From an uncultured Hymenobacter sp. (GTDB lineage Bacteria > Bacteroidota > Bacteroidia > Cytophagales > Hymenobacteraceae), in NCBI GenBank assembly GCA_913776615.1, contig CAJYPK010000042.1, forward strand, positions 82,079-146,078: a stretch of 64,000 nt of DNA, in the 5' to 3' direction. The first letter of the stretch is position 1, and each line of letters begins with the position of its first letter. Below the pieces are notes generated by a model. That model had not been told where the DNA came from, ran no database searches, and saw nothing but the letters and a program-made list of their open reading frames with translations. The position numbers and the translations under genes were made by a program. Shown here piece after piece: positions 25,540 to 33,511 of the stretch.

Positions 25540-25569
25540 GAGGCATTGTCTGCCGGCAGACAATGCCTC
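25540..25569. terminator. 30-bp perfect palindrome after the DUF2188 gene
   Basis: Perfect 15-bp half-sites meet without a spacer at 25554/25555 (right half GGCAGACAATGCCTC). On the minus strand it follows the DUF2188 stop by 5 bp and precedes a short T-rich stretch, so it probably ends or attenuates that transcript before the CBASS operon. It could alternatively be an operator. Confidence 0.6.
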
Positions 25570-25574
25570 TTGCA

Positions 25575-25796
25575 TTACCCTTTGCTGGACTCAGGGTCGT
25601 TCCCGTAGCTGTTGCGGGCACGGATTTGTCCATTGGTGCCGTGGATGAGCATTTCGCTGCCACGGCCAATGGCCATTTGCCGGGCCACCGCAATGGCTTC
25701 CGATTGGGTAGGAACGATAGTGGCAGCGCGACTTGCGCCAGCCGTCTTGACGGCCCAGCCAGTAGAGCGGGGCACGACGTGCAGATTCTTAGCCAT
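25575..25796 (-). CDS. DUF2188 family protein
   Basis: A 73-aa protein with HVVPRSTGWAVKTAGASRA, a Q-x-EAI-xxAR segment (QSEAIAVARQMA) and IHGTNGQIRARNSYGNDP, the full DUF2188 pattern. The family is small, widespread and of unknown function. It lies on the same strand as and before the CBASS operon, separated by two hairpins, so partial co-transcription is possible. Confidence 0.85.
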   Translation of the reverse strand: MAKNLHVVPRSTGWAVKTAGASRAATIVPTQSEAIAVARQMAIGRGSEMLIHGTNGQIRARNSYGNDPESSKG

Positions 25797-25900
25797 GATT
25801 ATGGGGGCTTAGAATGATTACCCACAGAGCTAATTCAGTGGTGGGCATTGCACTGGGCCAAGCACAAAGGGCATACGCGTCCCAGATAGTGAATTTTCAC

Positions 25901-25908
25901 TACCTTTG
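25901..25908 (+). promoter_or_regulatory. Bacteroidota-type -7 box (TACCTTTG)
   Basis: TACCTTTG followed by CACC fits the TAnnTTTG consensus and its usual context in this group. No open frame downstream is convincing, so it probably drives the small RNA at 25914-26044. The -33 element is not clear. Confidence 0.65.
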
Positions 25909-25913
25909 CACCC

Positions 25914-26044
25914 CTGTAAATCTCACGGTAGGATTGCGCGGCCGGGGGACTACTCCCGGCACCAGTAAGTCAGGCGCCAACCAATTTTACTGCAACTCTA
26001 CCCTGCCGGCTGTCACTGACCTGTGGCAGCCGGTTTGCGTTTTT
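25914..26044 (+). ncRNA. Candidate structured small RNA
   Basis: Between the promoter-like box at 25901 and a terminator at 26006-26044 lies about 130 bp without a convincing gene. Reverse-complementary pieces can nest: GGTAG with CTACC and TGC with GCA close a stem around two arms, GCCGGG/CCCGGC and CAGTAA/TTACTG. This gives a three-way-junction layout. The piece AAGTCAGG resembles the 3' part of cobalamin riboswitches, but the rest of that aptamer is absent. It lies just upstream of, and divergent from, the DUF2188/CBASS unit. Family unknown. Confidence 0.5.
26006..26044 (+). terminator. Intrinsic terminator of the candidate small RNA
   Basis: Stem CCGGCTG (26006-26012) with CAGCCGG (26027-26033), 14-nt loop, then TTTGCGTTTTT. 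The T-run lies on the plus-strand side, so it serves rightward transcription. Confidence 0.7.
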
Positions 26045-26108
26045 AAGAGGTTTGTAGTCAGGAAATTGAATTTTAAAAGGTGAAATGAGGATGATAGCAG
26101 CCTGCTAG

Positions 26109-27194
26109 TCAGAGCCGGTGGGAAACAAACATCCCGCCGGAGCCCAAGCCCAACATTAGCATGAGCTGGCTAAAGTCACCATCATTGAGGTGAAGCATAT
26201 TTCTGACTTGGATGGGCGACATCTCCACCTCATCCAAGTGGTACTGCATCATCAGGCTAAGCAACTGCGATTTTTCAACGAAGCCGTGCTTGGTCAAATC
26301 AACCGGCTCTTTCTTCCGGTAGGGCGACAAGCCAATTATCAAGCTTTTATACCGGTCCTCGCTAAGGAGGCCAAGCTGCTTACTCCGCTGAACCAAGGCT
26401 GCCATTGAACAACCCCAGCGGGCTTTCAGGGCCATCAATCCTTCCAAGCGAAGGTTGATTAGCTGGTCGTGGATTTCGTGGCCTGGCATCAAAAATTCGG
26501 CGGCAAATCGGTGCGCTTCCTTCTCCCGTTCGGCATCGGGCAGGCAGTCAGAATGCATCACCAAGTGACCCAGTTCGTGGGCGATATTGAATCGCAAACG
26601 GTCGAGGCTTACTTCCCGGTTGACGTAAATGACGGGCATACCAGATGTCGTGTGGAAGCTGTAGCCATCCACGTTTTCGTTGAACAGCCACGTCTTAGCC
26701 ACAACGATTTTGTGGTTTTCCAGCAGGGTCGTCAGACTGCGGATAGGACCATTCGGTACCCGCCACTTGGCCCGTAGTTGCCGGGCTAAATCTTCAGGCG
26801 AAGCATCAGCTAACATGTCATCCAAAAAGTCGGGGCTGGCAATTCCGTCCTCAACTTCTATGGCATCCTGCAGCTTGTTTACCCAGCCTCCCAATAGGCG
26901 GAAATGCGATTCTAGCTGCGTCCGTGATACGGCCTTTAGAGCGGCTTTTTTACGGTAGTGTCCCTGCACAGGCGGTAGGTACACATCGATTTCCTGTTGA
27001 TAGAAAAAGCTGATTGGGTAATCTAGGGCTGCTGAGAGCAGAGCAATATCCTCTTCGTTAGGTTCGCGCAAATTATGCTCCCATTGGGAAATAGCCGCTT
27101 GTGTCCTATTGAGGAGCGTCGCCAGTTCCTTCTGGGTGATTCCGCGTGATGACCGGGCTAATTCCAGCATCTGGTAATTGAACCGAGCCTCCAT
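26109..27194 (-). CDS. XRE regulator fused to ImmA/IrrE-type metallopeptidase
   Basis: A 361-aa protein. Residues about 8-60 form an XRE helix-turn-helix (ITQKELATLLNRTQAAISQWEHN). The central domain has the zinc motif HELGH in FNIAHELGHLVMHSD, followed by EKEAHRFAAEFLMP, the ImmA/IrrE signature. Such proteins cleave a partner repressor or serve as the antitoxin half of toxin-antitoxin pairs. The 213-aa gene lies 21 bp upstream on the same strand and is the likely partner. Confidence 0.9.
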   Translation of the reverse strand: MEARFNYQMLELARSSRGITQKELATLLNRTQAAISQWEHNLREPNEEDIALLSAALDYPISFFYQQEIDVYLPPVQGHYRKKAALKAVSRTQLESHFRLLGGWVNKLQDAIEVEDGIASPDFLDDMLADASPEDLARQLRAKWRVPNGPIRSLTTLLENHKIVVAKTWLFNENVDGYSFHTTSGMPVIYVNREVSLDRLRFNIAHELGHLVMHSDCLPDAEREKEAHRFAAEFLMPGHEIHDQLINLRLEGLMALKARWGCSMAALVQRSKQLGLLSEDRYKSLIIGLSPYRKKEPVDLTKHGFVEKSQLLSLMMQYHLDEVEMSPIQVRNMLHLNDGDFSQLMLMLGLGSGGMFVSHRL

Positions 27195-27215
27195 AATAGT
27201 TTATCCTTTCGCTTG

Positions 27216-27857
27216 TTATGCTTGAATGGGTCTGCGTTTTTGTGGGGTAGCCGGTGCCGTTTTGTCTTTCTTTTTAAAGCGGATAGTCAAACCAGGCACC
27301 ACCTCCTCAACGTTCTCTTGTTTTGGAGTGATGGATAGGTCAGACTGCTGAGCCGAATGCTGATGGAGAATATCAAAGTCCTCTACCAACTTGCCCCGAA
27401 CGAAAAACAAGGCATGAAAGCCGACCAGTTGGGAGTTCATTCGGTCAGAAAAGTGCTGAAGAATCACGCTTGGCAATTCTTCTAAGTCACCGTACAGTTC
27501 GCCTTGAACAATCGCTTTCTGCCGTTTTGAAGTAGCTTTAAAAGCAGCGTTGGCGCTGCCTTTGTAAAAGTGAAACTGGCACACACCTTTCTTAATGAGT
27601 GTGAATGTCATGCGGCTTTTCTTAACTTCCCACGAGTCCTCGCCCGCGAATACTTCTTCTAGCTTTCCCCAGATGCGAGGAAACAAGCACGAAGAGTATA
27701 TTGCACGGAAGTGAGGAATGAACGGGTCGACACCTTCGATATCCATGGTCATTTGCATGGCATTCTCTACCGCCTTAATGATGACCTGGAGTTCAGTTGC
27801 AGGAATCTGACTCTGGAAGTCGGTAAGGTTGATGGCAGGTCGGAGCGTCTTGTTCAT
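27216..27857 (-). CDS. Unknown partner of the XRE-ImmA gene
   Basis: A 213-aa soluble protein starting MNKTLRPAINLTDFQ. The middle holds SRMTFTLIKKGVCQFHFYKGS and QLVGFHALFFVRG; the C-terminal 50 residues are charged and Lys-rich. No family is recognised. It heads a two-gene operon with the XRE-ImmA gene, so it may be a regulated toxin, a target of cleavage or a defence component. That role is inference from order only. Confidence 0.65.
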   Translation of the reverse strand: MNKTLRPAINLTDFQSQIPATELQVIIKAVENAMQMTMDIEGVDPFIPHFRAIYSSCLFPRIWGKLEEVFAGEDSWEVKKSRMTFTLIKKGVCQFHFYKGSANAAFKATSKRQKAIVQGELYGDLEELPSVILQHFSDRMNSQLVGFHALFFVRGKLVEDFDILHQHSAQQSDLSITPKQENVEEVVPGLTIRFKKKDKTAPATPQKRRPIQA

Positions 27858-28204
27858 TGGATTAGTTTTTCATGATACTCAAAAGTATTACGAAAAATAT
27901 AACAGGCAAAATAACACTGCTAAGTTTGTGAGCAAGTATTTGACTGTAAGGCAGATAATTTTTCGGCGTCCGGAATTTTAGCTATTTTTAATAGCAAATT
28001 GGCTAGCCTATAGAGAGAAGTGTCCTAGCTTCCAGTCACATGTAAAGCCAGCACATGGCAGTCATGGTGCTCCAATAGCGGTAGCGGTAACGTGGCCAAC
28101 CGATTGTTCCTGGTGATTAGCCTGGCGAGTGGGCCGGGTCCGAAGTAGGTCTTTCTTTTAGCAAGGTCACAAGGAGTTACAAACCCAATGACTGCGCCGC
28201 ACTA
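27858..28204. other. Intergenic, AT-rich; likely promoter of the 213-aa gene
   Basis: No gene seen. The first 100 bp are AT-rich and upstream of the minus-strand operon. The rest has no recognised repeat or motif and ends at the decayed integrase. Confidence 0.5.
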
Positions 28205-28390
28205 TTAGGATATCACGTCCGAGAACCTAGTGTAACGGCTAATGATGGCTTCCGTTTTCTGCTTCGTCTGGTCTTTAATGAACTCATTAGACTAACCGTT
28301 GAGCTTGGCTGTAGTGATAAAGGAGGCCCGCAACGAGTGCGCGGAGTACTGCTCGCCTAGATGCTGTTTAACTAGGACGGCGAAACGCTT
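28205..28390 (-). pseudogene. Tyrosine recombinase (integrase) C-terminal remnant
   Basis: On the minus strand the frame reads HLGEQYSAHSLRASFITTAKLNG, stops at a TAG (28292-28294), and resumes with QTKQKTEAIISRYTRFSDV before a TAA at 28205-28207. HSLR is the conserved H-x-x-R of tyrosine recombinases and the Tyr in SRYTRF is the nucleophile position. The N-terminal two thirds are missing. It is a scar of a former integrative element beside the defence genes. Confidence 0.75.
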
Positions 28391-28793
28391 CCTTCGTGGT
28401 CGACGGCGATTGGACTTGCCAGTGCCTTTACCAATCCGGCCACGGGTACTGTGGCGCTGGTCTCCATGGTCGCCTCGACCTTATCGAAGTAAAATACTGG
28501 CCCGGCGCCTACGGTCAGCACCAAATGCCGCTGGTATATCACGCTGGACCCCGCGGCGGTGCAACAGTTTATGGCCACACAAGGCTCCATTACTCTTCCC
28601 GACGCCTGCCTGCCTTCGGCGAGCAATACACCCCAGGAAACCAGGCCCATTACCCTGCCCTCGGGCACACGTAGACTTTATGCTATGCAGGTGTTGATAG
28701 CGTCGAGGAGGGATTGGTTTTGGGCGTGCATGGGTAAAAGCATTAAAGTGGAGGGGCGTAAGCCGAAGCTACCCCTGCTTATACCCGCCGCCC
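28391..28793. other. Degenerate region with gene fragments
   Basis: No intact gene. A plus-strand stretch (28388-28660) reads protein-like in pieces but is broken by a stop. On the minus strand 28678-28731 encodes MHAQNQSLLDAINTCIA and stops, resembling the start of a four-helix-bundle copper-binding protein. These look like leftovers of metal-resistance or exported-protein genes; names are tentative. Confidence 0.45.
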
Positions 28794-29819
28794 TTAGCCC
28801 GGTTTTACACTAATTGCCCCGTAGCTTGCATCATTTGGCGCTGTCGGGAAGAATTCCGCAAGTGCCTTGCCAAATGCGCGCTGCTGTGCAATGACTAATT
28901 GGTAGCGTAGCACATCCCGTTGCAGCATCGGTTCGTCCACATGAAACCGTGGGTCTTTGGCAGGCTTGGTTTCGTATAGGTGGACCTTGAGCAGGGCATC
29001 GAGCAGGATAAACAGCCTGATGCAATTGGGCTGCGTCGCGAAGGCTTCGTTGTTGAGCAAATGAGCCGCCAGATGCCGACTGAAATTTGCGTAGGCCGAA
29101 CCAGTCTCCGAATTCAGGTAAAGGTGCCTGGTTAGAATGGCTTGACTAGCTTTCACATACACGTCGTGAAAGAGCACGTTGTCAGGGTTTGGCTGGCGCA
29201 GGGAGGAGTTGCCCACAAACTTGCGGATAGTCTCAAATTCCGGCTTGGGTTCGGGACCGCTACCGTCAAACCCATTCCAGCGCAGAATCAGCCCCTCCAC
29301 GACGGGGACCAACGTAAGAAAGGCACTGACATAGTTCTCCTGGTAGTAGGCGATAATAGCTGCCTCCACCAGTGAGGTAAATGCCTGAAAAATGAAAGAA
29401 TATGCAAACCCCTGCTTCAGGATGGCGCACATCCGAGGGGATGTGATGATGCTGTCCAAATAGGCCAGAATAGCGGACTCGGAAGCCGGTAGCTCAGCGG
29501 CAAGTTGCTCGATTCTCCTGTACTCTACCACCGTTATGGTAGGCGGAGCCAAGAGGGCATAGTTGGTCAGCTGCTCATTCAACGCCAGCAGGTTCGTTAT
29601 CTCTGCGTTAGATGTGGCCGACACATGGGGACGCCGGACATCCTTATCACGCTCTTTCCGGGCCGCTGCTTTGACTTTTTCATAAACCAGCGCGCTGACT
29701 TTACTCCACATGGTGCTGTCGCCAATAGCCAAGTCGGCTCTAACCTCCGCCACTGACTTATTTGCCTCTAATTGAGTAAAAGCTGCGGTTGCCAGGTGAG
29801 CGGCAGTAATTTTAGCCAT
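28794..29819 (-). CDS. Unknown protein with HEPN-like R-x4-H motif
   Basis: A 341-aa protein from MAKITAAHLATAAFTQ; the 20 codons upstream look non-coding. The N-terminal 60 residues resemble a small helical DNA-binding region (LAIGDSTMWSKV). The C-terminal half is helical and holds YANFSRHLAAHLL, where RHLAAH fits the R-x4-H motif of HEPN RNases, next to RLFILLDALLKVHLY. HEPN proteins often act in abortive infection. No neighbour forms an obvious operon with it. The HEPN reading rests on a short motif. Confidence 0.6.
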   Translation of the reverse strand: MAKITAAHLATAAFTQLEANKSVAEVRADLAIGDSTMWSKVSALVYEKVKAAARKERDKDVRRPHVSATSNAEITNLLALNEQLTNYALLAPPTITVVEYRRIEQLAAELPASESAILAYLDSIITSPRMCAILKQGFAYSFIFQAFTSLVEAAIIAYYQENYVSAFLTLVPVVEGLILRWNGFDGSGPEPKPEFETIRKFVGNSSLRQPNPDNVLFHDVYVKASQAILTRHLYLNSETGSAYANFSRHLAAHLLNNEAFATQPNCIRLFILLDALLKVHLYETKPAKDPRFHVDEPMLQRDVLRYQLVIAQQRAFGKALAEFFPTAPNDASYGAISVKPG

Positions 29820-29892
29820 TGTACTTTGCGGGTGCTTATCCCTGGCAAGGTAGTGTTTACTGCCTTGACCACCGGCCAACAGAGTCTATGTT

Positions 29893-30290
29893 TAACTACA
29901 CTTATTTCCAGCTGCTGCCGGAAGGCCGAGGGCGAGCACTGCGCAAACCGCCGAAACTGCCCGGAGAAGTGCGCCAGGCTACCGTAGCCCAGCTGCTGGG
30001 CAATGCGCCCGATGTCGAGCCGGGAATTCTACAGCAATTCCTGCGCGTAGGCCAGCCGCTGGCTGGTGATGTAGCTGATGAGGCTTTCATGGCCGGGCAG
30101 CTAGGCGAAAGCCGCGTGCAGGCGTCGGCTATCCAGGCCCAGTTCGCGGGCAGGGCGGGAATAAATTTGCGGTGCCGCAGCGTGTTACCGGAGCGCCGCA
30201 GCAGGTTGGCCATGGCCGGCTTCACCCGCTCAGCCACTCGGAGCTGCGCCAGCACTGCGAAGCCCTGTGCAAGTTTGGCGACTCGTCGGC
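29893..30290 (-). pseudogene. AraC-family regulator remnant
   Basis: The minus strand reads ESLISYITSQRLAYAQELL, then a stop (30029-30031), then LDIGRIAQQLGYGSLAHFSGQF and FAQCSPSAFRQQL, the two helix-turn-helix motifs of AraC regulators. Upstream pieces (VKPAMANLLRRSGNTLRHRKF) continue in another frame. It is a C-terminal fragment with a stop and at least one frameshift. Confidence 0.7.
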
Positions 30291-30381
30291 CGCCATGGTG
30301 AAGATTGCGCGGAGCGTTGGATAAAATGCCGGAACTTTAGCGCATTCAAAAGGCTCTTTAGTAAGTACCGACCCACTTCGC

Positions 30382-32235
30382 ATGCAAGACTTAGAACAAT
30401 ATCTTACGTATTTAGATGAAGCCAGCGAAGACGTAAGAGACAGCCGCGTTATCACGGAACATCTGAAAGAGATAGCGGGACGCTTGGAGCAGGCTGGTGA
30501 ACCGGACAACGCTTATTTCGCGCGGGTTAATCAGGAGGTTATAGCGGCTGGCAAGTCGCTTACGCAAGGCGTTGGGTACCACATCAGTTTCACCCAGACG
30601 GACGGAAACGGGGTGGAGCGCGAATTTGGCTGGCCCGATACCACGGGCTATGGCGCCCAGGAGTATGATTACCTCAAAAGTCGGTACGGGGCTTGGCGCA
30701 ACCTGTACCTGAAAAGTGAATACGGTCTGTTCCTGTATTTGCGCAAGCAGCTGCGCACCAATGAGGAAGTACGCGAACTGGCCGACACCTTCTTTCGACT
30801 TGGAAAGTTATATGTCGGTAAGCACCTGGTAGACGATGGCAGCAAACACTACATGGTTCACGCCATGCAGGCATTTGAACGCGCATTTAATCTTGCCAAT
30901 GCCCGTAAGAACGACGCAGCGGTCGGGCAACTACTTCACACTATCGCGGACTACTTAGTCGAACTGCACACGGGTTGGCATGTTGATAATGCGGCCACGC
31001 TGATGGTGCTAGCCCGCATTACAGAGCTGTTCACGGAGCATTTCAAGGTGCTCGTCACCCCTGAGCAGGCACAAGCGATGCTGGAACAGAACTGGCGTGG
31101 TGCTCACCAACTCGCCACGACTTACCGGCATGGCGCAATCGAACTGGCGGAGTTGTCCTCTGGGTTTGCCGCTAAGGCTGGTGCGGACCGGGACCGTTGG
31201 GCGGCGTTTCAAGCGCAGCAATACGAGCAACTGGCCCAGGAAGCTGAGCAACAGCACAACCTCACGGCCGTCACCTTCGTGGAGCGGGCGCTGCGGGTTT
31301 ACCGGCGCTTAAAAGACCAGCCCAACAGCCAGCGCCTGGAGCAGGAGTACCAGCGCCTTCGCACCGCTTTCGCGCTCACGAAAACCAGCACCCCCTTACC
31401 AGACGAGGCCAATCAACAACTGCTCGAATACATTGACGAGATGGTGCAGCAGCGCGATGCGGCAGGCATTTTGCAGGAGGTGGCCATGACCCCCATGTTT
31501 CGTCGCCTCGACCACGTGGCCGAACTTGCCCGCACCCAGCGCGACGGGTTCATGGCCATGCTACCCAGCGTCATTGCCGACAAGCACGGCAATACGGTGC
31601 AGACGTTTACCACGGCGGAAGAAAAAGAACAGTTTCAATTCTTATCCACTTACGGGCTACTGGCGCAGATTTCCACCAGCGTACTGGTTAAGCTCATTTT
31701 AGAGGCTTACAAGGCGGGTAAACTCCAAGCTACCGATGTGGAGGAGTACTTACGGAGCAGTTGGCTGGGACAGCCCCGGTGGGTTGAGTCGACAGGCGAG
31801 CGGGAACTGACGCACCCTCTGCGACTTATCATGTCGGGGGTAAACGTGCTGTTTCGAGAATTGGACCTCTGGCGACAAGAGCCGAGCTACGAGCCTGACT
31901 TTATTGCCAGTACGGATTCGTTGACTTTGAAGGTCGAATACATTTTGCGCTACATCTGCTCCCGGTTGGCCCTGCCCACGTTTAAGCTACGCGAGGGCAC
32001 GGAAGTCATCATGGAAAAGCTGCTGGACGAACTTTTAGCCGACCTAAAGGGAAAATTGGATGAAGAGGACCGGTTCTTTATCAAGTTCTTCCTCAGCGAA
32101 AAAGCGGGGCAAAACCTGCGTAATCGCGTGGCACATGGCTTGATGGACGATACTGAATACGGCGTGCAAAACGTGTTTATTGCTTTGACGATTATCCTAA
32201 AATTGGCCTCTTACGAATTTAGAGCTGAACAGTAA
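30382..32235 (+). CDS. DUF4209-like protein with HEPN-type motif, first gene of a three-gene operon
   Basis: A 617-aa, mostly helical protein starting MQDLEQYLTYLDEASED. The N-terminal two thirds resemble DUF7380-type helical repeats. The last 100 residues match DUF4209: EDRFFIKFFLSEKAGQNLRNRVAHGLMD, with R-N-R-V-A-H giving the R-x4-H motif of HEPN RNases. Its stop touches the ATG of the next gene (TAAATG). The operon lies in a defence-rich stretch, so an antiviral or RNase role is plausible but not shown. Confidence 0.75.
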   Translation: MQDLEQYLTYLDEASEDVRDSRVITEHLKEIAGRLEQAGEPDNAYFARVNQEVIAAGKSLTQGVGYHISFTQTDGNGVEREFGWPDTTGYGAQEYDYLKSRYGAWRNLYLKSEYGLFLYLRKQLRTNEEVRELADTFFRLGKLYVGKHLVDDGSKHYMVHAMQAFERAFNLANARKNDAAVGQLLHTIADYLVELHTGWHVDNAATLMVLARITELFTEHFKVLVTPEQAQAMLEQNWRGAHQLATTYRHGAIELAELSSGFAAKAGADRDRWAAFQAQQYEQLAQEAEQQHNLTAVTFVERALRVYRRLKDQPNSQRLEQEYQRLRTAFALTKTSTPLPDEANQQLLEYIDEMVQQRDAAGILQEVAMTPMFRRLDHVAELARTQRDGFMAMLPSVIADKHGNTVQTFTTAEEKEQFQFLSTYGLLAQISTSVLVKLILEAYKAGKLQATDVEEYLRSSWLGQPRWVESTGERELTHPLRLIMSGVNVLFRELDLWRQEPSYEPDFIASTDSLTLKVEYILRYICSRLALPTFKLREGTEVIMEKLLDELLADLKGKLDEEDRFFIKFFLSEKAGQNLRNRVAHGLMDDTEYGVQNVFIALTIILKLASYEFRAEQ

Positions 32236-32802
32236 ATGGAAACGCTAATTAAACGAGTGCAGCCTGCGGCAGCCAGTCCTAACCGCTCGGTCAAAGCCAT
32301 CGAGCGCTATGCTCAGGCTTTTGACATAAAATTTGAAGAAGTGCTAGGGCGGCGGCAGAAGAAAAAAAGCCGGCGGGCGGCCGACCCAATTCACTTGTTG
32401 ATAGCGGCGGCCTCCGGCCGGGTAAGCGTCGAAACGCCATTGGCCCTGCGGGTCGTTCACCTCGCGCGTCAGGTGGAGTCGTTCCGCTCCTTGCAGCCCG
32501 ATTGGGATACTTACGGTGCGTTGCCCACGCACGAGTCAGCCATTCGCCGGGCGCGCCGCTTGCTCGACCTCCTCTCCTTGCAGTTAACCGACGCGCGCTC
32601 GGTTCGCATTCATGTATTTCCCATGCGGGATGGCGGTGTTCAGATTGATGTTGACCGTGAAGAAGCTGAAATGGAAATAGAGGTGCACCCCGACGGAACG
32701 GAGGACTATCTCGTATTCAACCCAGATGGAAATCTTTTGCCAACTAAAGATACGTTGACCAGTGCCTTGCGCCAGTTTGGGCAACGCACCCCGCTGCTTT
32801 AG
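32236..32802 (+). CDS. Unknown protein, WD-x-YGA family, second gene of the operon
   Basis: A 188-aa protein. The N-terminal 50 residues are basic (RRQKKKSRR). The body holds LQPDWDTYGALPTHESAIRRA and MRDGGVQIDVD with EIEVHPDG. I know this pattern from a widespread unnamed family that commonly travels with a second small protein ending in an AHALI-type motif, here the next gene. Function unknown; it starts directly after the 617-aa gene without a gap. Confidence 0.65.
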   Translation: METLIKRVQPAAASPNRSVKAIERYAQAFDIKFEEVLGRRQKKKSRRAADPIHLLIAAASGRVSVETPLALRVVHLARQVESFRSLQPDWDTYGALPTHESAIRRARRLLDLLSLQLTDARSVRIHVFPMRDGGVQIDVDREEAEMEIEVHPDGTEDYLVFNPDGNLLPTKDTLTSALRQFGQRTPLL

Positions 32803-32813
32803 GTTCGATAATT

Positions 32814-33158
32814 ATGCCCTATGTGATTACACCTGAAGACAAGCTGATACGAAGGATTATTCGTCAACCGGACTTCTTTAAAGAAGTCGACGGGGTGCTT
32901 CGGCCGTCCAGCGCAGCCTTTAAACTAAAAAGCGGAGAAGACGGGGTGTCGGTCGATATTCTGGACCTAACCACTCTCGAAAAAGCTATTCCCAACACCG
33001 TTACCCATACCGGTGCAATCCTGCCTGCGCAGGTGCCCTTGAGCTTGGGCTTGCCCTGTGTGCACGACCCCATACCGGGTAACGAAGCCCATGCATTGAT
33101 AAAGAACGTGACTGTTTCGCTAGCCAAAAAATTGGCAAAAGCGGCTGAACTACTTTAG
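32814..33158 (+). CDS. Small protein with NEAHALI motif, third gene of the operon
   Basis: A 114-aa protein: IRRIIRQPDFFKEVDGVLRP, SSAAFKL, GVSVDIL, then HDPIPGNEAHALIKNV. The DP...NxAHALI pattern occurs in small proteins paired with the WD-x-YGA family encoded just upstream (11-bp gap). The pair looks like a conserved two-gene module joined here to a HEPN/DUF4209 protein. No catalytic motif is certain. Confidence 0.65.
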   Translation: MPYVITPEDKLIRRIIRQPDFFKEVDGVLRPSSAAFKLKSGEDGVSVDILDLTTLEKAIPNTVTHTGAILPAQVPLSLGLPCVHDPIPGNEAHALIKNVTVSLAKKLAKAAELL

Positions 33159-33511
33159 CAGGTAGGTTTTTCTAAAGCGTAGTGTGTTAGCCGGTGGCTG
33201 AAACATTAGCATAGCAACCTTTCTCCTTTACTGCTGGCTTCGCCCAGCCTTCGTGCTTATTCCGCTCGCGCTGTATCTCGCTGGCTGGCATACCGATAGT
33301 CTTGGGCCTGGCTCAGCATGCGTGGGCTGTTCCACTAAAGTGCAGTGCTGCCCACCAAGCCGATTGTAGCCTGTTACTAAAGACGTTGGACGGCTAGGCT
33401 GTGTCGTTGGCGCAGCTGCGCGGCACGCTCAATTTCTGCTTCTGCACATGCGCACGGTTGCATAACCTTAACTAAGAGCACGGCCAGGGCCTTGGTCTCC
33501 TTTACGGCGCA
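33159..33511. other. Intergenic, no gene seen
   Basis: About 350 bp of mixed composition between the three-gene operon and the convergent aquaporin gene. No hairpin, promoter box or coding remnant could be supported. Confidence 0.5.

Noticed and set aside
25914..26005. Cobalamin riboswitch
   Set aside because: Only AAGTCAGG resembles the 3' end of that aptamer; the conserved core boxes are missing and no B12-related gene follows.
25814..26083. 89-codon plus-strand protein gene
   Set aside because: It would span the promoter box and the terminator, and its product is not protein-like.
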